From positions 1-61,013 of the forward strand of contig CAJCBL010000186.1 in NCBI GenBank assembly GCA_903960515.1: 61,013 nt of DNA, in the 5' to 3' direction. This DNA is from an uncultured Verrucomicrobiota bacterium (GTDB taxonomy: Bacteria > Verrucomicrobiota > Verrucomicrobiia > Opitutales > Opitutaceae). The notes below the pieces were generated by a model. It saw nothing but the letters and a program-made list of their open reading frames with translations. It was not told the origin of the DNA and searched no databases. Every line of letters begins with the position of its first letter. Position 1 is the first letter of the stretch. The position numbers were made by a program, and so were the translations under genes. Below, one piece after another: positions 51,950-60,687 of the stretch.

Positions 51950-52693
51950 TTACGGGCGCGAGCCGGTCGCCTCGGGACTGGCGGTCGTAGAACCTGCCGC
52001 CTGGCCAGCTGCGCACTGCGCCCGGCGCTTGCGCAACAGTTGCACCAACGTCGCCACAAACCCAAGCGCGGCGAACGCGAGCAGTGCCGCCCTCCCGCGG
52101 CCGCGCACCAGGGCATCGCCGCCTACGATGGTAGCGGCAATGTAACCGGCTGGAATCAGCGTCGAGAGCACCATGTATGGGACAAACGGAGCGCGAATCA
52201 CGCCCAGCAAATAGCTCTGCATCCAAAATGGCAGCCCCGGGGCCAGCCGCACCACGGTGACCAGTTGCCACGCCGTGCCCCTGCCAGCCTCGGGCAATCT
52301 GTATCCAAGCCATTCCGCCAGACGAACCACCTGCGGCCGCAGGGCACCGGAGGCCAGCCAGTAGGAAAAGGCCACGTTGGCCGCCACCGCTGCAATGGCG
52401 CAGCCGATCGTCACCCCAACTCCGAGTTGGTGGCCAAACACCGGGCCGGCGATCACGGTGAAAGGCATGAGCGGAAAACCAAACGCGGGCAGCACCGCCA
52501 TCGAGACAAAGAATACCGTTGGCCCGGCTTCGCGCAGCCAGCCGGCCAAGGCCAGCCACAGCGCTTGGGGACCGCCGCTGCGGGCCGCCAACAGCACCAG
52601 CACAGCCACCGCCCCCAGTCCGCCCACCAAAAGCCACAGGCGCCTCCGCTGGCGGAGTCGCTGAGGCGGGACCGATTTGAGGATGGATGGCAT
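51950..52693 (-). CDS. TVP38/TMEM64 family membrane protein
   Basis: Inner-membrane protein of about 247 aa in the DedA/VTT superfamily. Helices are separated by the family core VFFVSMAVLPAFGFPLMPFTVIAGPVFG, and later AWQLVTVVRLAPGLPFWMQSYLLGV. A role as lipid scramblase or flippase has been proposed for VTT proteins; the substrate here is unknown. An upstream ATG at 52732 is possible. Confidence 0.82.
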   Translation of the reverse strand: MPSILKSVPPQRLRQRRRLWLLVGGLGAVAVLVLLAARSGGPQALWLALAGWLREAGPTVFFVSMAVLPAFGFPLMPFTVIAGPVFGHQLGVGVTIGCAIAAVAANVAFSYWLASGALRPQVVRLAEWLGYRLPEAGRGTAWQLVTVVRLAPGLPFWMQSYLLGVIRAPFVPYMVLSTLIPAGYIAATIVGGDALVRGRGRAALLAFAALGFVATLVQLLRKRRAQCAAGQAAGSTTASPEATGSRP

Positions 52694-52735
52694 CACTGCA
52701 GAAATTGTCCGGGAAGCTCCTGAGCTGGGCACTCG

Positions 52736-53155
52736 CTATTGGCCCTGCACGGTGATCACCAAGCCCCGTTGCTGAGGCCCGCTGCGGTGCTCCCAAAGAA
52801 AGATCCCCTGCCAGGAGCCGAGCATCAGCCGCCCGTCCGAGAACGGCACCGTCTCGCTGGTACGCGTGAGCGCCATCTTGATATGCCCGGGCATGTCGTC
52901 CGGCCCCTCGGCTGTGTGGGTGAAATTCGGATCTCCGGCGGGTACCAGACGGTCCAGCCAGGCCTCAAGGTCGGCGCGGGCGGAGGGGTCGGCATTCTCG
53001 AAAATCACCAGGCTGCAACTGGTGTGCCGGCAGAAGAGGTTCACCAGCCCGCGATTCAGCCCGCTGCGCCGCACCTCGGCTGCTAGGCGGTCGGTGATCT
53101 CGTAGGTGCCGGGGCCCTCGGTGGAAACGGTGATGACGGCCTGATGGACGGACAT
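52736..53155 (-). CDS. YjbQ family (UPF0047) protein
   Basis: 139-aa protein of the YjbQ family, reported to have weak thiamine-phosphate-synthase-like activity but of unsettled role. Motifs are GLVNLFCRHTSCSLVIFENADPS, DMPGHIKMAL and GTWQ-like GSWQGIFLWEHRSG. Start at 53155 gives the full family length. The 301-bp gap to the next gene (53156-53456) holds nothing recognised. Confidence 0.9.
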   Translation of the reverse strand: MSVHQAVITVSTEGPGTYEITDRLAAEVRRSGLNRGLVNLFCRHTSCSLVIFENADPSARADLEAWLDRLVPAGDPNFTHTAEGPDDMPGHIKMALTRTSETVPFSDGRLMLGSWQGIFLWEHRSGPQQRGLVITVQGQ

Positions 53156-53456
53156 GGTGGCTGGGGTCAAGGGATCATGTAGGCCCCACGCCGGCGAGCG
53201 AAACCGACGCCAGTCGCCGGAAACTCCCGCCACCAGCGCACCTCAGTTACTTAACAATCCAGCCATCTCCGCTCTGGCAGCGTGAGGGAAGGCCTCCCCA
53301 GCGAACGGAAGCCAAGCACTTCCGCTACGGACACAAGAGGAGCGATCCTGCTAGGAACGGAAAACGCAAGCGAAGCGCTCCCGCAAGGGCGGACTGCCGA
53401 GATGCCGGTTGACCGTCCCAGAACCGACAATGGTCTCCGGCCAACCGATGAGGAGA

Positions 53457-54302
53457 TCAGAATTTGATCGAAACGCTCGAACCCTTGACTCCAAAGCGTG
53501 AATCCAGGTCACGGAACTCGCGCTCGTTGAGTGCCCGGCTGTTGCGCCCACTGTCGGCCACCAACTGGGTGGCAACCGCCGGAGCCGATGCTGAGGCGTA
53601 CGACACCGAGGAGTTGAGATTCATAGAGGCAAACTGCAGCACCCGTGCCTCGGACTGCTCTGCCGAGAGATCACGGACCATCTCGGTGAAACGCGACGTC
53701 CAGGAACTGTTTGGACGGCGGGACTCGTGGGCCACCTGGCGCACAGGATGAAAAGCCCCGGTGCCAAAATCGGAAGTATTGGAATAGCCGAGCGTGGCTG
53801 CCGACCAAGGCAGCGCATGCTCGGAAGCGGCAGCCACCGCCAACTGAGGCGACGAGGGTATGGTCTGAGCCTCCCCGCGGTCGACAACCGCCGCGGTCTC
53901 CTGAGGGGTGGACGTCCCGGACTGCACCTGCGCGACCACGGTCGAGAGCGCGACCACCGGCAGCGGTGCGGGTTGCTCGGCTACGGCCACGGGCAGCGGC
54001 CGGGGGGACGGCGAGGCCGCCTGCTGCTGCCGCCTAGCGCCCGAACCGTTGGGCACCTGCAAGATCACCAGCGCCACGGCGGCCGCAGCAGTGGCGGGCA
54101 CGCCCCAGCGCAATCCATGAACCAATACCGGGCGCAGCCTCGCCCAGCCCTGAGTGCGCTTCATAAGCGCGGAAAGCTGCTTCTGCCGTAGTCCGCGATC
54201 AAACTCCGTCCAGAATTCCTGCGGCGGCCGCTCGGCACGTTTGAAGCGTAGCAGATCCTCAAGCGTAGGACGTGGCGGTTGTTGATGCGGTGCGGTGCTC
54301 AT
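53457..54302 (-). CDS. Putative anti-sigma/regulatory membrane protein
   Basis: 281-aa protein, family not recognised. A cytoplasmic N-terminus (LEDLLRFKRAERPPQEFWTEFDRGLRQKQLSALM) precedes one membrane helix (about residues 68-85, WGVPATAAAAVALVILQV) and a low-complexity Pro/Ala/Gln periplasmic part. The N-terminal 'LLRFKRAERPPQEFWTEFDRGLR' pattern is common in proteins encoded next to ECF sigma factors in Verrucomicrobia. It starts two bases after the sigma gene stop. A zinc-binding HxxxCxxC motif is missing. An anti-sigma role is inferred. Confidence 0.62.
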   Translation of the reverse strand: MSTAPHQQPPRPTLEDLLRFKRAERPPQEFWTEFDRGLRQKQLSALMKRTQGWARLRPVLVHGLRWGVPATAAAAVALVILQVPNGSGARRQQQAASPSPRPLPVAVAEQPAPLPVVALSTVVAQVQSGTSTPQETAAVVDRGEAQTIPSSPQLAVAAASEHALPWSAATLGYSNTSDFGTGAFHPVRQVAHESRRPNSSWTSRFTEMVRDLSAEQSEARVLQFASMNLNSSVSYASASAPAVATQLVADSGRNSRALNEREFRDLDSRFGVKGSSVSIKF

Positions 54303-54304
54303 GT

Positions 54305-54937
54305 TCAGCGTTTCATCAGATCCTGCAGATCAGCCTGGAGCTGGAGCTTGGCGTAGTGGAGCCGCGAGCGCACCGTGCCCTCGGAGCTTCCCATGACTTC
54401 GGCAATCTCTGCGTGGCTGAGTCCATCGATTTCGAATAGCGTAATGACTGTTCGGTGCTTGATAGACAGTTTTTGGAACGCCTCGTTCAATCTTTGCTTA
54501 AGATCGCGTGCGAAGATCTCCTTTTCGGTGCTGGCCTCCACGGCCAACTGGGTCAGCCACTCGGGGGTTTTCTCCTCTTCGGCGGCCTGTTCGATGCTGA
54601 AAAACGTCCTCAGCCGGTTCTTACGCAGATGGGAGTGTGCGGTGTTAACAGCGATCCGGTACAGCCAGGTGAAGAACGACGACTGCCCGCCGAAGCGGTT
54701 GATCGACTGGAAGGCCTTGATGAAGGCGTCCTGGGTGAGGTCGGCGGCGTCCTCCCGATTGGAGGTGAGGTGGTATACGATCGAGTAGATGCGCTCCCGG
54801 TATTTGAGAACCAATTGGTCGAAGGCCGCCACATTGCCCGCCCTCACCTCCTGCACGACCAAAGCGTCCACGTCGGCCTCCGCCTTGCGCTCAGGCGAGG
54901 CGACCAGGAGACGACCTACAGCTTTGATCAGTTCCAT
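54305..54937 (-). CDS. ECF RNA polymerase sigma factor (RpoE-like)
   Basis: 210-aa sigma-70 family protein. Region 2: ERIYSIVYHLTSNREDAADLTQDAFIKAFQSINRF, then SSFFTWLYRIAVNTAHSHLRKN. Region 4: LSIKHRTVITLFEIDGLSHAEIAEVMGSSEGTVRSRLHYAK. A longer linker between the regions (EQAAEEEKTPEWLTQLAVEASTEKEIF) is as in RpoE-like factors. Start at 54937 (MELIKAVGRLL); the frame reaches 54991. Translated with the downstream membrane protein. Confidence 0.9.
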   Translation of the reverse strand: MELIKAVGRLLVASPERKAEADVDALVVQEVRAGNVAAFDQLVLKYRERIYSIVYHLTSNREDAADLTQDAFIKAFQSINRFGGQSSFFTWLYRIAVNTAHSHLRKNRLRTFFSIEQAAEEEKTPEWLTQLAVEASTEKEIFARDLKQRLNEAFQKLSIKHRTVITLFEIDGLSHAEIAEVMGSSEGTVRSRLHYAKLQLQADLQDLMKR

Positions 54938-55013
54938 AAGGAGGTTACGGCGAAGTGGGCGACAGGCTATGGCCCGAGGCCGGTCTGGCAAGTCCGGGAA
55001 CGCATACCCGGGC

Positions 55014-56039
55014 TCAGGCTAAAAGACTGTCGAGTTGACCTTCGAGGTAGGCTGCCAGATCCCGCAGCAATTCTGTGGCCGGCAGTTCCGGCCAATCCGC
55101 CAACTCGGCCAGCGCAGCCGCAATCTCGGTACGGGCTTCGTCGGCCACAGCGCGGAACACCCCCGCCCCCGCCATCAAAGCGGCGATCTCCACTCCGGCC
55201 TCCAGTGAACCGCTACGCAATTGCTCCAGGAGCCGCTCCCGCTCTGCCTCCTGCGAGCGCTCCAGCAGGCAGAGCACGGGAAGGGTGAATTTGCCGCTGG
55301 CCCAGTCGGTGCCCAGCGTCTTGCCGGCGGCCTCCGCCGAGGAGGCGAAATCGGTGAGGTCGTCGTAAATCTGGTAGGCGATGCCCAGCTTGCGCCCGAA
55401 GCGGCCGGCCGCCTCTACAAAGCCCTCCGGGCTGCCGCCCAGCCGCGCCCCGAGCCGGCACGACACATGGAAGAGCTCGGCTGTCTTCAGATCGATGATG
55501 CGGCGGTAGCGCTCCCGCGAAGGCTGCGCGCCGGGCCCGCCCAGGGTCTGCACGATCTCACCGGTACACACCTGCCGGGTGGCCACCGCCACGCTGCGGC
55601 ACACCTCTGTGGTTGGAAACTGGGTAGACAGCCAGACCGACTGGGCGAACAGGGCATCGCCCAGCAGCACGGCCACCGCCGGCCCGTCCTTGGCCGATAC
55701 CGTGGCGCGCCCGCGCCGCAGCTTCGCGTGGTCCATGATGTCGTCGTGCACGAGTGTGGCCAGATGTGTCATCTCCACCACTGCCGCAGCCCGCACCAGC
55801 AACAATTCCGGGGAGCGCCGGCCGTTCCATCCCGCCATAAAGACCAACAGCGGCCGCAACCGCTTGCCGGTCGAATCAAGACAGTAGGCCGCCAAGTCGC
55901 GCACCTCCGGCTCGAAATGCGCGACCTGTTCTCGCAACACCTCGTCGAGGGCGCTCATGCCGGGCTGAAACAACTCCAACAACGCCGCAAAGTTGCGCGC
56001 TGCTGGATACTTTGGGCTCGACGGATTCGAAACCGACAT
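55014..56039 (-). CDS. Polyprenyl diphosphate synthase
   Basis: Trans-prenyltransferase of 341 aa that condenses isopentenyl diphosphate units. First Asp-rich motif DDIMD (99-103) with THLATLVHD before it, and the second DDLTDFASS. GKRLRPLLVFMAG is the family N-terminal signature. It may serve quinone or cell-wall lipid carrier synthesis; chain length cannot be read reliably. The 5' end is divergent from the CPBP gene by 51 bp. Confidence 0.9.
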   Translation of the reverse strand: MSVSNPSSPKYPAARNFAALLELFQPGMSALDEVLREQVAHFEPEVRDLAAYCLDSTGKRLRPLLVFMAGWNGRRSPELLLVRAAAVVEMTHLATLVHDDIMDHAKLRRGRATVSAKDGPAVAVLLGDALFAQSVWLSTQFPTTEVCRSVAVATRQVCTGEIVQTLGGPGAQPSRERYRRIIDLKTAELFHVSCRLGARLGGSPEGFVEAAGRFGRKLGIAYQIYDDLTDFASSAEAAGKTLGTDWASGKFTLPVLCLLERSQEAERERLLEQLRSGSLEAGVEIAALMAGAGVFRAVADEARTEIAAALAELADWPELPATELLRDLAAYLEGQLDSLLA

Positions 56040-56090
56040 GCTCGCTAGGTTGAGGCTGGGTTGAGAAATGGCTAACCAATACTAGGAAGC

Positions 56091-56702
56091 ATGAGCGAAG
56101 ATCCCCTGATGGTGGCGGCGATGATCGCGGTGGCGGCGGTGGTCTTGCACCTTTGGTGGGGAGATCTGCGCGCCCACAGCGGCGGCGCCCCGCACAGCCG
56201 CGCCTTTCCCGGGGCCGTGCCGTGCAGCCGCCAGTCCGTCCTCATCGCCGTAGCCGGAGCACTGATCCTGCTGGCATTGGAAACCGGAGGCGAAGTGGTC
56301 CTGGGCATCGCCGACCAGCAAAAGACGGTCACCGTGCTCTGGAGCGCGTACACCTTCATGGCGGCCTTTGTCGAGGAGCTGACATTCCGAGGCTTCCTTG
56401 TGGTCACCTCCCGTGGCCGGTCCTGGCTTTGGGCCAGCGTCGTGCTGTTTTCGGTACTCTTCGCGCTCTGCCACCCGTTTCTCTGGACTTGGGAAGACGG
56501 ACGGCTGCTGCTGCACTTCACCGCCAAGGGATGGTTCAGCACCGTAACGGTGTTCGGCTGCTCGCTCTGGTTCTACACCGTGCGCTTCTTCCCGATGAAC
56601 CCCGGCGGCTCGCTGCTGCCCTGCATCGCCGCCCATTTGACCAAGAACCTCGGGGTCTTCGCGCTTAAGGCCGCCGGAGATTTTGTGTCCGGCTGGTATT
56701 GA
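56091..56702 (+). CDS. CPBP family intramembrane metalloprotease homologue
   Basis: Inner-membrane protein of 203 aa with about five helices. CPBP (Abi/Rce1-like) motifs: FVEELTFRGFLV (the EExxxR motif), FALCHPF (His) and IAAHLTKNLGVF (second His). The Arg in motif 1 is present, so activity is possible. A proteolytic substrate is unknown. The spacing between motif 2 and 3 is somewhat longer than usual. Weak AGGAAG Shine-Dalgarno. Confidence 0.8.
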   Translation: MSEDPLMVAAMIAVAAVVLHLWWGDLRAHSGGAPHSRAFPGAVPCSRQSVLIAVAGALILLALETGGEVVLGIADQQKTVTVLWSAYTFMAAFVEELTFRGFLVVTSRGRSWLWASVVLFSVLFALCHPFLWTWEDGRLLLHFTAKGWFSTVTVFGCSLWFYTVRFFPMNPGGSLLPCIAAHLTKNLGVFALKAAGDFVSGWY

Positions 56703-56743
56703 CCGTAGGCAGCCATAGGGCCACCGAAACGGGGACTGGCACT

Positions 56744-57367
56744 TCAGGCAACGGCTGCGCCGTGCACCAGCCAGATGGCGAAAGCCAGCAACGCCACCCC
56801 GAAGGCGCGGGGAAGCCAGCGCTGGGCGCGCCTGAGCTGCCCCGCGATCGGAGACGAGCGCAGCGCCAACACGATGAGGCTCCAGAGCACCAGCCCGTGA
56901 AGCACAACGGCACCCGGCACCAGAAGCCGCCAACCAAGAGTGGCCTGAGGCGGGATCACTTGGGTGAACACGCCTACGAAGAAGATGAATACCTTGGGGT
57001 TGGTCACGTTGCACACCAGCCCGTCGAGAAAGCCGCTGAGGGCTCCGGTTGACTCGCTCTCTTGCCCGGTGGCCGCCGGCCCGGGGCGGCACAGCAGCGC
57101 CCGCAGCCCGAGGTAGGCGAGATAGGCGGCACCGCCAAATTGGAGAACCCGCATGGCGGCCGCTGGCAGGGCTGCGAAACCGAGGGCAATGGTTACCGAT
57201 TGCGCCGCCAGCCCACAAACGATTCCACCCACCGTCCCAAAGGCTCGGGCACGCGAGGGGCCGGCGCTGTTGCGCAGAATCAGCAGAAAATCCGGCCCGG
57301 GGCTAAGCAGGCCAAGCGTGAGCACCCCGAACAGTGCGGCAAAGATGGCGACCATGATGCCTGGCAA
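56744..57367 (-). CDS. LysE/RhtB family amino-acid exporter
   Basis: 207-aa inner-membrane exporter with six helices. The N-terminus LTLGLLSPGPDFLLILRNSAG is the family hallmark, followed by GTVGGIVCGLAAQS, AYLAYLGLRAL and CNVTNPKVFIFFVGVFTQ. It exports amino acids or homoserine-type molecules. It starts six bases before the end of the upstream penicillin-acylase homologue on the same strand, so it may be co-transcribed with it. Confidence 0.9.
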   Translation of the reverse strand: MPGIMVAIFAALFGVLTLGLLSPGPDFLLILRNSAGPSRARAFGTVGGIVCGLAAQSVTIALGFAALPAAAMRVLQFGGAAYLAYLGLRALLCRPGPAATGQESESTGALSGFLDGLVCNVTNPKVFIFFVGVFTQVIPPQATLGWRLLVPGAVVLHGLVLWSLIVLALRSSPIAGQLRRAQRWLPRAFGVALLAFAIWLVHGAAVA

Positions 57368-57373
57368 GACGGC

Positions 57374-59776
57374 CTAGTGTTCCTCAGGGACAAAGAGCAG
57401 ATGGTCCTCGACCCGCCCGGGCTGGAGCGGGGTGGGCTCGCCGCCTACCCAATCCTTGTGGCCGGCCGAATAGTAGGGAGACAGCGGATGTGCGCTCTGG
57501 CCGCCGGGCATGTGAAGCAGACTGCCGGCTTCCCAGCCGGGCTGGACGGCCATGCGCACCGTGGCACCGAAATCCGTGGTTTGGGTACGCACGAGGCCGG
57601 TGTCGCCCGGGAGAGGGGCGGCCGACATGTCCAGGAAGCGACCCAGCCAGGGCATGGCCGCGCTGAGCGGATGGCGCATGCTCAGGTGGTTGGCCTTGCC
57701 CCAGGTATGCTCGCCGAGGCGGAGCGGCCCGCCGGCCTCGGATATGACGGCTGTGATGGAGTCATCGATGAGCGCCTTCCATCCCGGGTGGCCGGCGGGA
57801 AGCCAGCCGGCGGGTTGTTGGCTGGCGAGGGAGTAGAGGATGCGTTCGCGTTGCAGGCTCGTGGAATCGAAGGCTGGCAGCATGGAGCGGCAGCGAGCGA
57901 ATACCAGAGTATCGATACGCTGCTCCACGGCGGCGCGAAAGTCGCGCACCAGCCGGTAGCCGGCGGACTCGGGCACGGCGCGCCCGCCCCAGCCCGCAGC
58001 GAGCCGGCGCAGTTCGGCCCGGCCGAAATCCTGGGCGACCGCCTCGGGAGGGATCGCCGCGAGCAGCATTTCCTGCCAGCGGTCGAGCTGGCGTGCGCGG
58101 TCGTCGAACTGGATCTGCATCAGCGCCTCGGGGGTGAGCTGCTTGAGCTCGCCTAGGCGTTCGCGTAGCCGGCGGGCGCTGGCACCGGACTGGTAGCCCC
58201 CGTCGCCCAGCAGGCCGAGGGACTCGCCGCCTACCATGCGGTTGCCGGTCGCCCAGATCATGCCGCCGCGGGGGTTGAAGACTTGTGGATACCGGTCGCT
58301 GGTGAGCCAGCCATCCCAGCGGGCGGTGCCGTCGGCCCAGGAGACGGGGGTAGAGCCGTCGAAGCCTATGCGTTTGGGCAGGCGGCCGGCGATGGTCCAG
58401 CCGATGGAGCCATCGCGATCGGCCACCACGATGTTGAGCTGGGGCAGGCCGGAGCTTTTGGCAAACGCGAGGGCGGACCGCGCCGAGTTTACGTTCTCAA
58501 TACCGGCAAGCTGCAGGTTGTAGGCGGTGGGGTCGGCCATGATCCACTTCAGTGCCAAGGTGCGGCCGCGGTGGTCGGTGCCGATCACCGGGCCCCACAC
58601 CGTAGAGCGGAAGGTGAGGGTTTCGGCGGCCGCGTTGCGAACGGCGATGGTTTCGCTGTGGGTGTCGAACTCGCGCCAGCCATCGGGAGTGCGGTAACGC
58701 TGCGGGTTGGCGGGGTCGGTCTCGACCACGACCAAGTCGCTGGTGTCGACGCCACTCGCGGTGAAGCCCCAGGCCACCGAGCCGTTGCTGCCGGCGATAA
58801 GCATGGGGAGGCCGGGGATCGTGATGCCGTCGATCTCGCGGTTGTGGAGAGGATCGACCCGCCAAGTAATCTGGGCGCGATACCAGAGGTTGGGAAGGGC
58901 CAGAGGGAGGTCGATGGAGTTGGCGAGCAGGGTGGCCCGGCGTTCGCCCTGTTGGCCGGACACGGCGAAGGCAGTGCCGCCAGCATGCGGTGCTCGCAGG
59001 ATGAAGGGGGCGGCTGGCGCGCCCGAAGCCGGCGGCGCCTCGACCGTCCCGCTCGGGACAGCGGCCGGGGATTCCAGGGCTGGAGGCAGTGGCGGGGCCT
59101 CAAGGTGGGAGCCGTCGAGGGCGGACTCGAAATCGTCGGCCGCAGAAAGCAGGAAGGCGGAGACCTCCGGACCGAAGGCATCGCGGACGGCAGCGCGAGA
59201 GAGTTCGGGCTCGCCGTCGGTGCGCTGGAAGGCGAGGGCGAGGGCGGCGGACACGAGCATGGAGTCCTCCGATTTCCAAGGTCGCGGAGTGGTGTGCAGC
59301 AAGTGGTATTCGAACGGCGGAGCCTCCAACTCGCGCAGCCCCATCGTCACGCCGAAGGCGTAATCCTCGACCAGTTCGCGCTGGGGCTCGGGCAAGAGTT
59401 CGAGGGCGGCGCGGGCGACTTCGCGCAGGCGGTGCACCCGATTGGCGCGGTCCTGGGGCAAGGAGGCCGGCCCAAGCAGTTCGGCCAGTTCACCGGCGGC
59501 GGTGCGGCGCAGCAGATCCATCTGGAAGAAGCGGTCCTGCGCGTGAGCGAAGCCGAGCAACTTGGCGGCGTCGCGGCGGTTGGCGGCGCTCACGCGGGCC
59601 ACACCCAAGGCGTCGCGTTGGATTGCCGAGGTATCGGCGAGTCCGGGCATCAGCACTCGGGTTGATCGATCGGGCATGCTGCGGTAGAGCGGCACGAGGA
59701 CGAAGAGCGCCAGGACCACCAGGCAGAAGGCGAGGAGGTAACCGGTCAGGCGCAGCCAACGGGGGAACTTGGGCAT
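57374..59776 (-). CDS. Penicillin-acylase-family protein, nucleophile position altered
   Basis: Ntn-hydrolase homologue of 800 aa. An N-terminal signal/anchor (LTGYLLAFCLVVLALFVLVPL) and an alpha-subunit-like region (AKLLGFAHAQDRFFQMDLLRR) are followed by a Pro/Ala linker (225-262) and the beta-subunit-like region. Here the self-cleavage site normally reads G-S-N-x-W with Ser as new N-terminal nucleophile. The corresponding stretch is HAGGTAFAVSG (residues 264-274), with Gly267 at the Ser position and Thr next. Other beta-subunit motifs remain (LPNLWYRAQI, GSNGSVAWGFT, GTDHRGRTLALKW, GKANHLSMRHPLS). So it is either inactive or uses the Thr. Acyl-homoserine-lactone or beta-lactam acylase activity should not be assumed. 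Confidence 0.85.
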   Translation of the reverse strand: MPKFPRWLRLTGYLLAFCLVVLALFVLVPLYRSMPDRSTRVLMPGLADTSAIQRDALGVARVSAANRRDAAKLLGFAHAQDRFFQMDLLRRTAAGELAELLGPASLPQDRANRVHRLREVARAALELLPEPQRELVEDYAFGVTMGLRELEAPPFEYHLLHTTPRPWKSEDSMLVSAALALAFQRTDGEPELSRAAVRDAFGPEVSAFLLSAADDFESALDGSHLEAPPLPPALESPAAVPSGTVEAPPASGAPAAPFILRAPHAGGTAFAVSGQQGERRATLLANSIDLPLALPNLWYRAQITWRVDPLHNREIDGITIPGLPMLIAGSNGSVAWGFTASGVDTSDLVVVETDPANPQRYRTPDGWREFDTHSETIAVRNAAAETLTFRSTVWGPVIGTDHRGRTLALKWIMADPTAYNLQLAGIENVNSARSALAFAKSSGLPQLNIVVADRDGSIGWTIAGRLPKRIGFDGSTPVSWADGTARWDGWLTSDRYPQVFNPRGGMIWATGNRMVGGESLGLLGDGGYQSGASARRLRERLGELKQLTPEALMQIQFDDRARQLDRWQEMLLAAIPPEAVAQDFGRAELRRLAAGWGGRAVPESAGYRLVRDFRAAVEQRIDTLVFARCRSMLPAFDSTSLQRERILYSLASQQPAGWLPAGHPGWKALIDDSITAVISEAGGPLRLGEHTWGKANHLSMRHPLSAAMPWLGRFLDMSAAPLPGDTGLVRTQTTDFGATVRMAVQPGWEAGSLLHMPGGQSAHPLSPYYSAGHKDWVGGEPTPLQPGRVEDHLLFVPEEH

Positions 59777-60057
59777 GGGTGGCGAGATAAGACTGGTGGA
59801 GCGGGGGGCCCGCGACGGGCGGCAATCCTGCGGCTGCGGCCAGCCGGGTCAATCGCGAGAGCGCGGATCAAGGATTTTCAACTAACGGAGGACGAAGGGG
59901 ATAGCATTTCCCGGCTCCTTCGCCCACCGGGTTCTCCTCTGGCGCCATTGAGAGGCATTACAATAAGAGGTGCAAATGCCTCAGCCACGGTCACTAACCA
60001 AATGATACGAAAGCCCGGCGTGCCGGAACTGGCCGGGGTGCTATTTTAGTGGCCGTC

Positions 60058-60687
60058 ATGAGCTCCACCCTGCAGTTCCACCGCTCCTCGGATGAAACCG
60101 ACGTTGCCGGATTGATTGCCCAAATGATGACCCTGGACCGACAGCTCTATGTCGAGGCCACCGAAGAGGACCTTGGTTCCTTCGAATACTGGCGGGCGCG
60201 TTTCGCTCGCTGCCCGGAATCGCTGAGCCTGGCGCGCATGCCCGACGGGGCACTGGCCGGCTACTACCAATTTCTCCCGGTTACGGCGGCCTATCGGGAC
60301 GAGATTCTTGCGGGGCGGGTGCGCGATGGCTCGATTCCGTTGGAAGCCATCGTGCCGTATCAGGATCGAGGAGCCCCCTACCATCTCTACCTGTGCTCGA
60401 TGGCAGTGAGGCCGGAATGGCGCCGACGAGGCGTGGCGAGCCGGCTCTACCGCGAGGAAGCCGCATTCCAACAGCGGATGGCTTTAAGCGGTCGGCGACT
60501 GGAGTCGCTAGTCAGCGTGGTCTGGTCGGCGTGCGGAGCACGTTTCTTCGAACGAATCGGGCTGCCGCGCGCCAGCACCGATTTCGGTGGGCGAGCGATA
60601 CACTACCGCACCCTTCCCGAGGGGCTGCTGCCGGAGATCGCCTCACCGGCACTGCGGCGCATCGAGGCGCTGCCTCAAGCGGCGTAG
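60058..60687 (+). CDS. GNAT family N-acetyltransferase
   Basis: 209-aa acetyl-CoA-dependent transferase. The acetyl-CoA pyrophosphate loop is MAVRPEWRRRGVASRLYRE, with a preceding LYLCSMAV strand and later SLVSVVWSACGARFFERIGL. An ATG at 60058 is preferred over a GTG at 60049. The substrate is unknown. Alone on its strand; 281 bp upstream hold no other gene. Confidence 0.82.
   Translation: MSSTLQFHRSSDETDVAGLIAQMMTLDRQLYVEATEEDLGSFEYWRARFARCPESLSLARMPDGALAGYYQFLPVTAAYRDEILAGRVRDGSIPLEAIVPYQDRGAPYHLYLCSMAVRPEWRRRGVASRLYREEAAFQQRMALSGRRLESLVSVVWSACGARFFERIGLPRASTDFGGRAIHYRTLPEGLLPEIASPALRRIEALPQAA

Noticed and set aside
58283-59665. Open reading frame of 460 codons on the plus strand
   Set aside because: Antisense shadow of the penicillin-acylase homologue.
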